Shown here: piece after piece, positions 9,611 through 20,780 of the stretch | How the letters are laid out: each line of letters begins with the position of its first letter | How positions within the stretch are numbered: position 1 is the first letter of the stretch | NCBI RefSeq assembly: GCF_036373705.1 | Contig: NW_027102716.1 | Location: forward strand, 1 to 64,000 | DNA: 64,000 bases | Source of the DNA: Amia ocellicauda | Taxonomy: Eukaryota; Chordata; Actinopteri; Amiiformes; Amiidae | Reading direction: 5' to 3' | Made by a program: the position numbers and the translations under genes | Notes under the pieces: generated by a model | The model's input: the letters and a program-made list of their open reading frames with translations, nothing else | What the model was told of the DNA's origin: nothing | Databases searched by the model: none

Positions 9611-12242
9611 CTCTACTCCAAGATACTTATACAATAGAAAAACTATGGTAATAATAATATAGCCCAAGACAAAAAATATTAATCTTTCTAGACTGTATTA
9701 AAGTTCAGCACTTCGGAAAAATAGAATTATTTTGTATTTCAATAAAACAAAAATTATTACTGGTATCCACACACCCAACCAATGTAAATGTCACGGACAG
9801 TGTTAATTAGCTCCTTAATCACCATTACTTATTATATTTATATTTCACTTCACTTTATGCAATATGGCTTGTGTATTTTGTTTGGTTCTATATTGCCATT
9901 ATTTTGTGTGTTGATTATCTTTCACTTTATTGTTTAATTTGTTATTCACTTAGTATTATTTTGATTGTTTGCACGCGTGCCTTATTATTTTTGTTTCTTC
10001 TTTCTTTCACAACTCACCTGGGTCCACCTGCACTCTTCACACGCGTCCCCACTTAATCACCCTGCCCTGGGAGAGGAGAGGATTATCTGCTGTAGTCCAC
10101 TTTCCAATGTGGGAGGTCTCTGCGGCTCATATCTCATTCAATTATTTATTCATTTATCCTACATCAAGTTTATTTATTTTCCCACGTTTCATTCAATCAC
10201 CATCAGAAGCTCTCTGTGCTAAAAGTGGCAGCACATTTGTCTCACACACATCAAACTCACCTTTTCCTGCTTCCCAAGCCTTATCAACTTACTCAGACCC
10301 TCGTCAACTTACTCAAACCCTCTTCAACTTTGGTTAACATTGCTCTGCATTCTAACAGCTATTCTTTCTCCTATTCTTAATTTCTTACAAGAAATGTATT
10401 CAGGTTTTTTTATCAATATGTTTTATTTATATTTATACAGATGTCACTCCATTATTCGTTTATTGAAGTCATATATGTACCTAACAAAATATTAGCCAAT
10501 AGGCCATTGATCTCAATAATGATTCCCATAATCCTAGGACACCTTCTCTTTTACTCTTCCTTTCCATTCTTACTTTTCTCCTGTAAAGCATTTTATATTA
10601 CTTGAGCTTACTTATTCTATAGTTGTAATCTTATACTTCTGCGGTATCTTACCCTTTTCCTACATCACTCATCTTAAAACCATGGTCTACTTTGACTTTC
10701 ATTTCAGGTATTATATGCTAGGCACCAATAACCAAACATTTTCTGAAAGACTGTAACATGTCACCAGACTGTTTACATTCTCCTGCTTTCACAGGCTGTC
10801 AGGGCTGCACCAGGCTCTCTTCTAGCCTTTCGTTTCCTTGAATTTGACTTTTGACAGAGCTTGTCCATAACATGATGTTTAACAAACAAATTCTGGTTCT
10901 TCTTGTGGAGACACCATGACTATTTATGTATTACTATTATTATCCATCTGTTTATTCAATGTATATTTTGGATTACTTTTCTTATAATAGTCTTTCTTTC
11001 TGATTTCTGATGCTTGAGGCACTCTGTATAGAGCCAAAGATCCTCATGAATATGATAAATCTGTTGTTACATTTTTAAATATAATTCTAAAATGATTGCC
11101 AAAACATAGACATTTACCTTATATCACCTTCAAACTATACATATTCATAAACACACAAAGCACATACACATTGATATCTAAAGATAATTCAGATATCCGA
11201 TCTGTGGCATGTTTTATTGACCCTGCAGTGTCTCAAACAGCCCTTATAACTTATTATTTAAGCTTATGATTATTTAGAATAAAATGTCAAATAATCCCAC
11301 TCGATTATTTCATTATTTCACTATCTCAGTTTTCTTGATCAATTGTGAAAAAGTTCTGTTATTTCCTCCTCATCTGTAGAGGCTACATTAGCCCACTCCC
11401 CGGTCTGATATTCTCGTAGTAACTGTATCCAAATGTTGGGCGGACATTTAGCCTTCACGATGATGTGTACATCGTGCGGGTGAAGGAGGTGAATAACCAT
11501 CTTTTCATCTAGAATATCCCAAAAAGTTGTGTTACCCTGGTTTGGTTTTAATTTTGGGAGGGACACCCATATCATTTCTTTTTCTCCTGGGGAGAAGGGG
11601 ACATGGGTTTTAGTCGTATAGACTATTGATTGACCTTCCTCTTTACTCTGTCTAGTTTTGACTTGCATGGGTGCAGCTGGGACCGTTTTCAGAGCGGTCA
11701 GATCTGGATACAATGTATTATTATAACCAAAATCAGTGATTGATTTATATTCCGGATTATATGGGGGAGGAGCGCTAGCAAAACCTCCTTTTTCATATTC
11801 CCATGCTTTGCGATCTAAATCATCCCAATCGGGCCTGTCGTCCTCGGAGTGATCTGTGTCGCGACGCGCTCCTAACACGGCAGCACATCGCGCACCTACA
11901 CCTTCACCTTTTCTGACCACTTTTCTTGCCCTTCTAATTTGCCTTGTAGTTCTATTAATTCTATCGTATTTTTCACAACTTCTTCTCTCAATTCACATTA
12001 CTGTTTATGATGATCTTCCATTTCTGTTATTTTCTTTTCTTGATTCTCACCAACCTGACACAATATCACAGTTCCTTTCTCTGTCTTATCTGGTTGTTGT
12101 TGCTTCCACCAGTCCCGGTGCTCCTTCGGAGACCAGTCTTTCTCCCAACTTCCTTCCAACATTTTCTTCTCTACATTCTGTTTTTTTATTTCTCAAAAAA
12201 CCAATAATGCTGGTGTCACTCACTGTGACGATTTATCTGAAA
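9611..12242 (-). mobile_element. Endogenous retrovirus relic with a gag part (fossil)
   Basis: A gag-like frame lies at 11339-11920 (separate entry). Downstream of it on the minus strand, 9780-11300 is degraded, but short stretches match 51440-52560 (for example TTTCTCCTATTCTTAATTTC and CTGCAGTGTCTCAAAC), the retroviral relic with pol pieces. I infer two old copies of related elements. No LTR pair is recognised, and the element is heavily broken. Confidence 0.45.
11339..11920 (-). pseudogene. Retroviral gag-like fragment (fossil)
   Basis: A 193-residue frame contains a PPPY late-domain motif within SAPPPYNPEY, a LYPDLTALKTVPAAP stretch, and a region that reads like the start of a capsid domain (IWVSLPKLKPNQGN). 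Both ends are undefined and no complete gag is present. The assignment rests on these motifs only. Confidence 0.55.
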
Positions 12243-12253
12243 TATTACATTAT

Positions 12254-12318
<65 letters not shown>
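12243..12318. repeat. (TA)n microsatellite
   Basis: An uninterrupted TA run of about 70 bp. Confidence 0.95.
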
Positions 12319-12323
<5 letters not shown>

Positions 12324-13735
12324 AAAAACAAACACTCTAGTAAGGTACGGACACCCGTACATGACACTGGCTAAGGTAAGGGAACCCATAAACAACCATA
12401 AGCACCCCCGGACCTAGGACAGACTGTAACTTGCTAACTTGCTAACTTGCTAACTGTTTTGTTTGCTTCACATCGTTTGCTGCTAGTTGCATGCCAAACG
12501 AGTTCGTTCTGTCCAAAATATAAGCTTTTTTCTTCTAATAAACTCAATAAAAATACAGTGCACTAGCAACTATTTCCCTTTCAAAAGTTGTAGTCCCGTT
12601 TCAGTTAAAACAAAATGTGTTCTTCAAACAAAGAAAATACTTGTGTTTCTTTTCCCTCTTTACCTGCTCTTATCACAAAGCTTCTCAACACAATCTCAGG
12701 TGCAGGTGCACTCTGCGCTATCCTTTGCCCGAGCTTTGTCCAGGAAAACTCACTGTAGCCATCTTAGTTCAACACGGGCTCTCCTTACCTGCGAGTCACA
12801 CGGGTCCAGTTCACTTTGCAAGTGAACAGTCTCTTCTCAGAAACAATAAGGAAACTTGGAAAGAAACACAATCCCAGGTCGGTGTTAAAAAAAAGTTCTT
12901 TGTTTTCATATTAAAAGAAAACATTTGTATTTTCTCTGCACACTTCACAGCTCCAATTAGCACAACTAATCCCTGCCCCCCTCAGAACCGTCACTAAAGA
13001 AAGGTACTCACAGTCATTTTAAATATGACATCCTGTAGTGTTTGTTTTCAAAATATGATCTTATTATCACTTGAACCAAATAAATCCTTTGACCCACTAA
13101 TACCAAATTACAGTTATGGGGGCCACAGATGTGATTTGAAAATACGATCTTCCATGTCTTTCTGTTGTGTTTTGACCTGGGGATCTGTAATTGTCCAAGT
13201 GGCTACTGCACATGTACTTATTTAATATTAAATGTGTTATTTAATTAGGCTTGGTTCTGGTGAGCATGTACAAGACGTCAGCTTTTTAAATAACTGTGTG
13301 TATTGGATCATACACATTTTAGAAATACTCTCTCAAACTTCCCGCATTGGTACCTCACCAGGGAGGTTGAAAACAGCAATAGCATTGAAAAAGTGTGATT
13401 GTAGTTCTGCTCTTCTGCAATATATTTCTACAATATCTTTAACATCTTCTTTAACATTGTTTTAAAGGCTGGGACCAATATGGTGGAATATCTCCAACAC
13501 ACGGACATTGAGAGACTCGACCCCTTTGTGCTGCTGCTCAGAGACCAACTCTCAGTTGTCTCTGAGTAGGCTATGGATCAACTTCCTTTCCTAATATGAA
13601 GGAGACCATGGATACAAAACCTATGAAAAACAGGTGATTATTGTTATTCTTCTCATTATAAACTACTTAATACATCTCTCCCATAAAGTACAACAGGATA
13701 GTGGTGACGTCATTCAGGATTGGATTGCCATTGGT
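12319..13735. other. No gene recognised
   Basis: A threefold AACTTGCT repeat is present at about 12431-12457, an AATAAACTCAATAAAAA stretch near 12540, and otherwise only short frames without protein-like content. It may include old LTR sequence of the neighbouring retroviral relic, but I cannot show that. Confidence 0.35.
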
Positions 13736-13759
13736 CAAAAGCCCTCTGAGAGAAATTGT

Positions 13760-13985
13760 GTGGCGACACTCCACACTCTTAGAAGAAATTGTTCTGCACA
13801 GAACCATAAAGGGTTCCTCGAGTAATCGCTCTGGTGGATCCCTTTATGGTTCTATGTAGAACCCCTTCAAAGGGGTTACATGAAGAACCCCCAAACATAG
13901 CGTTCTACACAGAACCATTCGTTTTAAAATGTTATATATAGAACCCATTCAAAAGGGGGACACGTGCTATACCTGAATTTGTTTT
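13760..13985. repeat. MITE-like repeat of the 'cactctta...ggttct' type
   Basis: It starts near CACACTCTTAGAAG and contains several AGAACC and GGTTCT inverted copies (for example CAGAACCATAAAGGGTTCC and TTTATGGTTCTATGTAGAAC). This pattern is common in short non-autonomous DNA transposons of fishes. No coding region is present. Confidence 0.5.
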
Positions 13986-14680
13986 CCAAATACAATCTTT
14001 AAAAAATGTATGATTTCATATATACAAACACACATACACAACGTAGAAATCGCACTACTAGTGAAGTAACTTCATTTACATTATATGCCACAACTCCTCA
14101 ATTTGGAACGCAAAAACAAGACATCTGATGTAAAAGTGTAAACTAATTACGAACAGCACTTTTGATTTTTATCTTCAATTCAGGGGCTACTTATTCGAAC
14201 AGTAAACTGTATTCTCTCTTCAGAGTGACTGGAATGTTTTTGCCTACATTCAACTTAAATATGAAAGTTTCCAAAAACGGCATAGTTTTCTTTAAGGCTA
14301 TTCAATGCCAAACACAAAATTCTCTCTGCTTTCAGTGCTTGTCCTTCAGCACAATTACACAGGTTCATGATGTTCTCATTTCAATACATTGTTTTCTTAT
14401 TTAAACTATTTGACTTTGAGCTTACATTGAGAATAAAATCACTTTTGCAAGTAAAACCTGGCCAAGAAAGGAAGCAGCACTACAATAAAACAATACACAG
14501 AATACAAAGCAGTTCCTTCAAAAGTGAAAGTGATAAAGAGTGATGTCTGTCAGTAAATTACGTTGAGATACATATTGGTTATTTTGAATTAGGAGTCCAA
14601 CTTCAATAACTTCTATTAACAAGCCAAAATACAGATCAGAATTACGGGTAATTGAAAATAATATGTAGCGCCTAGGTAAG
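13986..14680. other. No gene seen
   Basis: AT-rich sequence with only short, unconvincing frames and no recognised repeat. Confidence 0.4.
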
Positions 14681-16514
14681 CTTGGATGTGTTCAGAGAAA
14701 CACTAAAAACGGACCTTCCTCACACCCGTCTTGTTGAGGTGGACGTGGTCATACAGGTGATGTGGCTGGATGTCTCAGTGTGTGCCAGGTGGACGTTGGG
14801 GAGGAGGGCACATCTTCGGGATACTTCTGCGTTGATGGCCTGGATGATGTGCAGGGGCACGTCTGTGCGGGGCAGCAGTGTGGAGATGGTGATTTTGGCA
14901 GTTTGGAATTCCTCTGTGGCTTTCTTTGCCACCTGTCTCAGGGCTGAGGCCACATCGCCCCTGCGGGCACTCAGGTCGTTAGTGCCGGTGTGGATGAGGA
15001 TGTGTTTGACCTGGCACAGCCTCCTCTTGGAGAGCAGCTCCAGGGCTCTCTGTGCTGTCGGGCACCAAAGCTTTTTCACTTTTCGCCCAGGGAAGAGGCG
15101 CCTCTCATCCAGGAACTTCCCATTGGAGTCGCTCAGAATGACCACCTCTGTGTTGACCTGCCACTCCGGGTTTTGCGTCGGGAGTGGTGGGGGCAGCGGG
15201 TGTGTTTTAGGGGAGTGGCGTTTCAGGGGTTTGTGTATTAGTGGCAGGTCTGGTGATAGTGGGGGTGTCAGGAGTGGTGGGGAGTGTGGGTGGATCAGTG
15301 GGTGCGTCAGTGGGTGCATCAGGGGTTGTAGGTGTTGTGGGGTCAGTGCAGTGCAGTCTCTGTGCTCCTCTCTTAGCTTCTCCAGCTGGCTCTGCAGGCT
15401 CCTCAGCTGGCTGTGCTGGGGTGTCCTGGTCAGCTCCTCCCTCGCTCTGTGCAGCTCCGTCCTCAGGGTTTGGCTCTGCTCCTCCTGGTCTCTCACTGCT
15501 GCTCTCAGCTTATGGATCTCAGCCTTGTGGTGCATCTTTAGTCCCTGAACTCCGCAAACTTCAGCTCCAGCACTGATAGGCATTCCTTTAGTGTTTTAAT
15601 GTTGCTGGAGAGTTTTGGGGAGACAGGGGGGCAGTCTGTGGGAGATGGGGCACTGTCTGGCTCCGTGTGGCTGGGGGCAGACTGCAGGGTGGCCGGCTCT
15701 GGCTCGTGTTTCTCTACCTCAGTCTGCTGCTTTGAGGTGTGGAAGCCGAGAGATAATTGGTCCAGGCTGCTCTCGCTGTCCTGCACCATGATGGTCCCGT
15801 TGTGGTATACATTAAAAGTGAGCATCACACTGTCTGTGTCTTTCTCTACCAGCACTGAGATCTGCCTGCCTCTGCTAATGCCCCTCTTGTTGTTATTGGG
15901 GTATGTCTGGCACAGGGTTTTGTGAAAGGCGGTGGGGTACTGAGTGTAGAACAGTAGATTGTTCTTGACCCTGTTTTCTCCTTTACCGGTGTAGTCTAGG
16001 ATGAGGGTCTCAGGAGATGCTCTCATCACAGCTTGTTTGTAGTCCTTCTTAGCCTGTGCAGAGCGAATGTCTTCAGGGTATCGGATTTCAAAAGGCAGCT
16101 CTGCAGTCAGACTGCTGTTCGATAGATTTGTATCAGTCTCAGTGGCAGTTGGGCTCTCTCCTACTGTCACTCTATTCAAATTGGAGCTCTGCATTTTCAT
16201 TGGCTGAGTCAACTACTGAGAATGCTTATTTATTTTATTAATACATATTTTTTTGTTTAATTATTTGTCTCTATAGGTGAAAGGTCTTACCTCCAATTCT
16301 TGTCTTCAGCTTTTCTTTTCTGACTTTTCTTCCTGAACTGTCTCTCTGCTTTCTTCTTTTTGTGTTTCTCTTAAAATTATTATTTTTTGAATACTTTTTC
16401 TTCTGAATTTCTATTCCATGTCTTCTGTGTATGTTTATAGTGCTATATATTCATTTGTAAATGACAAATTAAATCCGCTTATGTATAAAAACAAATGTTT
16501 TTTAGGAGCTCATA

Positions 16515-16515
<1 letters not shown>
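14650..16515 (-). mobile_element. Esterase-ORF1 LINE, copy 1 (5' UTR and ORF1 only)
   Basis: Read on the minus strand it starts after (GA)n at about 16515, has a 5' UTR of roughly 300 bp and ORF1 from 16212. It ends near the end of ORF1 at about 14650-14690. The same sequence occurs in copy 2 at 29520-27820. Endonuclease and reverse transcriptase are missing, so this copy is 3'-truncated, unlike the usual 5' truncation. Confidence 0.75.
14690..16212 (-). pseudogene. LINE ORF1 with coiled coil and SGNH esterase domain (copy 1, broken)
   Basis: The first frame (16212-15538) starts MTQPMKMQSSNLNRV and contains a conserved N-terminal domain (LPFEIRYPEDIRSAQAKKDY). A second frame (15583-14720) holds a coiled coil (AEIHKLRAAVRDQEEQSQ), a Pro/His-rich linker and an SGNH-hydrolase-like domain. 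That domain has VVILSDSNGKF with the nucleophile Ser, and IHTGTNDLSARRGD. Near the end the reading frame shifts. The third strand carries YDHVHLNKTGV, matching the catalytic Asp-x-x-His block. ORF1 esterases are known from CR1/L2-type and related LINEs. At least two frameshifts are seen relative to copy 2. Confidence 0.7.
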
Positions 16516-16564
<49 letters not shown>

Positions 16565-16650
16565 TCAATTCAATTCATTTGTATTGTCAAAGCAATTGGA
16601 CATACATACATATACATACATACATACATACATACATACATACATACATC
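16516..16650 (-). repeat. (GA)n, LINE tail and (ATGT)n joint
   Basis: On the plus strand this reads (TC)n 16520-16562, CAATTCAATTCATTTGTATT, then CAAAGCAATTGGACATACAT and (ACAT)n to 16650. It joins the 3' end of a block A copy to the 5' end of LINE copy 1. Confidence 0.8.
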
Positions 16651-17342
16651 TACACGGAAAATAAATAATAGAATTATGAATCACAATAAGATGTAATGAA
16701 GTACAGAAAATGAAAATGTAAAAAAATGTGATCTTTAATACATACAAATAAAGAAAATAGGTTTACTATTTCCAGATTCCTTTTTTGAAATACAATGACA
16801 TGCATAACAAACAAGTATTTACATTATATTTACAGCCGGTGCTCGTGTGTCACTGTGTCCCTCAGGCTGTGGTAGGCGCTGACATATTGGGCAGCCAGGG
16901 TGGCTGTGTGTCCCTCCCCCAGGAGGACTGGCGTTTTTCTTTTTTCTCAGTTTTGTCACAGGTTGGGTGGGCATCCATTATGTTGTTACAGAATTTGTCC
17001 CTTATTTTGGGCTAAAGCTTTCCGTGGAGGGGAACGTGGATCAGTTTGTACCATTTTTGGGAGAATCTGCCTTGTTGGGGCGGAGCTGTGACCAGGTGAA
17101 CAGTAGATCGGGCATAGGTGGGCATGTGGGCAGAGGAGTTGGAAGGCCGGTCAAGCAAATAAGCTTGCTAAGGTACGCAGCAGCAGCAAGCATCCCCCAC
17201 ATCCAGCCAGCCAGCCAGTCTGGCTGGCAGTGACTGAGTGGTTGTCAGACGGCAAGCAACGGAATGTACGTGCTCTGTGATGTCATAGCAGTCAGCTGAG
17301 AGAGGCTCGTGATGTCATCGCTGAGCTGGCTGGCTGGCTGGC
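16640..17342 (-). repeat. Block A, longest copy
   Basis: Read on the minus strand it runs from GCGATGACATCAC (17320) through the GCTTGACCGGCC and CACAGCTCCGCCCCAACAAG landmarks. It passes a coding-like end (PVL/LGE...TLAAQYVSAYHSLRD near 16920-16850) and a 3' UTR ending in TATTTATTTTCCGTGTAG and (ATGT)n. The peptide matches the ORF2 C-terminus of LINE copy 2 (PVLLGEEERTAFLAAQYVST), so block A carries the LINE's 3' end behind an unrelated 5' part. Confidence 0.7.
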
Positions 17343-17401
17343 TCTGTGTGTGTGTGTGTATGTCTGTGTGTGTGTGTGTGTGTCTGTTTGTCTGTTTTTC
17401 A

Positions 17402-17452
<51 letters not shown>

Positions 17453-17507
17453 TCAATTCAATTCATTTGTATTGTCAAAGCAATTGGACATACATACATG
17501 CATACAT
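17343..17507 (-). repeat. (CA)n/(GACA)n/(GA)n, LINE tail and (ATGT)n
   Basis: This is the standard joint between block A and the LTR fragment, here with GTGT, GTCT and TCTC runs on the plus strand, followed by the tail motif at 17447-17486. Confidence 0.85.
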
Positions 17508-17714
17508 GCTAGAAAGTCATTACTATGTTATCTTAAAGGCTAACTAAGCAGAACATATATCATTATAGAACAGAGTCCATAGGTCTACACATGGTTTTAG
17601 GGAACAGGCACGTAGGTCATACCGTTTGACATTGTTTCCAAGGTTCTCATCGTAAATAACAAACAGAAATCAAACTAGCTTCTGGCCTGACCTTCTAGCT
17701 TGACTCTATCTTTC
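17508..17714 (-). mobile_element. LTR fragment cut by the Gmr1-like element (fossil)
   Basis: It matches the LTR fragments at 8907 and 23632 from GACTTTCTAGC onward and stops at 17714, where Gmr1-like LTR sequence begins. Confidence 0.7.
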
Positions 17715-17895
17715 CGCCTTATATACTTGGTGAATAATTGAGGAAGTAGCACCAAGTGACCACATTAGGCTGCCTGAGGGTTTCTGGGGAGTGTAGTTGT
17801 CTAGGGTCGGTTTTCTTCCCTAGAGTGCAGACCTTGCAGCAGACCTGGCCTGACATGTCTGCCATGTATGACCCTGCCCCTTGGTTTGTCCCACA
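17715..17895 (-). repeat. Partial 3' LTR of the Gmr1-like element (fossil)
   Basis: It matches 22633-22823 of the 5' LTR and includes the TATATAAGGCGG-type box region at its inner end. Confidence 0.75.
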
Positions 17896-18333
17896 TCCTC
17901 CCCCCCAGCTGCGACCCCATAGGTCGAGCGACAGCCGCAAAAAAGCATGCACCCGGGACAGCCCATCAACATTCCCCATGGCCTTCCCTGGCCTGTGCTG
18001 CAGGGTGAAATGAAAATGTTGGAGACTCAAAAACCACCTCATCACACGGGCATTCCTGTCTTTCGAACGATGCATCCAAGTGAGGGGGGCATGGTCAGTG
18101 ATCAGGGTGAAGTGCCTGCCCAACAAATAGTATCGAAGACTGTCCAAAGCCCACTTCACTGCCAAACATTCTTCTTCAACTACCAAATAATTTATTTCAT
18201 TGGATTCCAACTTTCTGCTAAGGAACAACACCGGGTGTTCGTGATCACCCATTCTTTGGGACAAAACCACTCCGATCCCCACCTCAGAGGCGTCTGTCTG
18301 GACTATAAATTCTTTCTGAAAGTCTGGAACCAT
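17730..18333 (-). pseudogene. RNase H part of the Gmr1-like pol (fossil)
   Basis: FIVQTDASEVGIGVVLSQ, FLSRKLESNEINY, EEECLAVKWAL and FTLITDHAPLTWM are typical Ty3/gypsy RNase H motifs, followed by HRPGKAMGNVDGLSR. Confidence 0.8.
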
Positions 18334-20765
18334 TAAAACGGGGTTGCGGCAGAGCGCCTCCTGTAGGCTCCGGAAAGCCGGTTTGCTGTATCACCCCATC
18401 TAACCATATTGGGTTCTGTAGCCTTAGTCATATCAGTCAGAGGTGCCGCTAAGGTAGCATAGTTGGGAATAAACCTCGGGTAATACCCAGTTAACCCTAA
18501 AAATGCCCTAACCTGCTTTTTATTGACAGGCCTAGGCCAAGAGTTTATGGCTTCAACCTTGGATATTTGGGGTTTCACCATACCCCTCCCTACTTTATAG
18601 CCCAAGTATTTGGCCTCTTCCAACCCCAAATTGTATTTGGTTGGATTAGTCATCAGGCCTGCTGCATGTATTGAATCCAATACCGCTTGGAGCTGAGACA
18701 AATGTGATTCCCAATCTGGACTGTGAATGACCACATCATCTAAATATGCTGCCGCATACGTCCTGTGTGGTCTAAGTATGTGGTCCATCAACCTTTGAAA
18801 GGTGGCAGGAGCACCATGCAGGCCAAAGGGCATCACTGTGTAGTGAAACAGACCATCTGGGGTTGCAAAGGCTGTTTTTTCTTTGGCACCCGGGGTCAAG
18901 GGAATCTGCCAGTAGCCTTTGGCTAAGTCAATAGTTGAAATATAGTGAGCATTCCCAATATTCTCTAACAATTCATCTACTCGGGGCATTGGGTATGCAT
19001 CAAACTTTGAAATTTCATTAACCTTTCTAAAATCATTACAGAATCTCCAGGAGCCATCAGGTTTGGAAACCATGACTATAGGGCTGGACCACTCACTGTG
19101 GGATTCTTCAATAACCCCTGCCTCCAGCATTTCCTTAACCTCATTTCTAATAGTGTTCCTGCGAGCTTCTGGTACCCTGTAAGGCCTCATATTTACCTTC
19201 TTTCCTGGGAGAGACACAATGTTGTGAGAGACTAAATGGGTACGCCCCGGTATGCCTGAGAAAACTTCCCTATTACGTATTATCAAGTCGTTCACCTCCT
19301 TCAACTGGTCAGGTGACAAGGCAGCTGCAATATTCACCTTCGGTGTCCCTAGTGGCTGAGGGGGGTAAGTCAACATCAACACTTCCCTGTCCTTCCAGGC
19401 TTTTATTAAGTTGACATGATATATTTGTTCTGGGGGTCGGCGGCCGGGTTGCTGAACCTTATAGTTCACTTCCCGTATTCGCTCTATAATCTCATAAGGT
19501 CCCATCCACGTAGCCAGAAATTTACATTCTACAGTGGGAACCAACACCAACACCCTATCACCAGGCTGGAACACCCTCAGTGTAGCCTGACGATTATAGG
19601 CGAATTGTTGGTGTTCCTGTGCCTGCCTTAGGTGCTCTCTCACAATGGGAGTGACTGTGGCTATTCTCTCTTGCATAGCATTGATGTGCTCGACTACACT
19701 CCGGAAAGGAGTGGACTCGTGTTCCCACGTTTCACGGGCTATGTCTAATATCCCCCTGGGGTGCCTCCCATATAACAGTTCAAAAGGCGAAAAGCCCAGG
19801 GAAGCCTGTGGGACTTCCCTAATGGCAGACATCAAGTAGGGCAGCATGAATTCCCAATTTTTCCCATCCTTATCGATTACCTTTCTTAGCATGGACTTCA
19901 GGGTCCTATTAAATCTCTCAACCAACCCATCTGTTTGTGGGTGGTAGACTGATGTTCTCAACTGCTTAACCTGCAACAATTTACACAGATCGGTCATAAC
20001 CTTAGACATAAAGGGTGTGCCCTGATCTGTTAATATCTCCCTCGGTATCCCCACCCTACTACACATCAACATTAGCTCTTTTGCAATACCTTTTGAAGCC
20101 ATGGTCCGCAGTGGAATGGCTTCTGGGTACCTGGTGGCATAATCCAAAATAACCAGTATATACTGATGCCCTCTGGCTGATTTCGGGAGAGGTCCCACCA
20201 CATCCATAGCTATCCTAGCAAAGGGGGTCTCTATGATGGGCAAAGGGACCAGTGGGCTTCTGAAGGCTGGTTTAGGAGCATGTAGTTGACATTCAGGACA
20301 TGAGCTACAATGTTCTGTCACGTCTGCATGTACGCCTGGCCAGTAAAACCTCCTCAGGAGTCTATCCTTGGTTTTGTCCATCCCCAGATGTCCCCCCAGG
20401 ATATGCCCATGTGCCAGATTGAGAACTGTTCGTCTGAATGGGGTGGGAACTAGCAATTGCTCCACAATGTCCACCCCTATCTTATTTACACGGTACAATA
20501 GGTCATTTTTTACCATAAAATAAGGATAAGCTGTTGGCGGGTCTGCAGTAGTCATAGGGGTCCCATTTACTACCTTCACATTTTCTTTAGCATAGTGTAG
20601 AGTGAGATCTCGCACCTGTGCGCTGCCAAAATCAGTGGGGAGTCCCTCTAACACTGACACTTCTACATTGTCAGCTTCAGGGGTCTCTATGAATGGATTC
20701 TCACCCACCCTGCTAGTGCTGGGTTCCTCACCCTCCATAGGGTCATCTACGTCACTACATTCCAC
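18333..20765 (-). pseudogene. Integrase plus reverse transcriptase of the Gmr1-like pol (fossil)
   Basis: One 810-residue frame. Residues about 119-160 form the HHCC zinc-binding region (HILGGHLGMDKT...CSSCPEC). Residues 180-290 form the integrase core (IAMDVVGPLP, ILTDQGTPF, TDGLVERFNR). A chromodomain-like GPYEIIERIREVNYKV region follows. RT comes after residue about 530 with MRPYRVPEARR, STIDLAKGYWQIPL, MPFGLHGAPATFQRLMD and AAYLDDVVIHS. The IN-before-RT order within one open frame is directly visible. Confidence 0.85.
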
Positions 20766-20780
20766 CCCTATGTTTTCAGT

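Noticed and set aside
11856-12374. Plus-strand 172-codon hydrophobic frame
   Set aside because: It runs antisense to the gag relic and into the (TA)n microsatellite.
14682-15548. Plus-strand frame of 288 codons, and the similar frame at 27471-28385
   Set aside because: Both are antisense shadows of the LINE ORF1 esterase region, GC-rich and Ser/Cys-rich without motifs.
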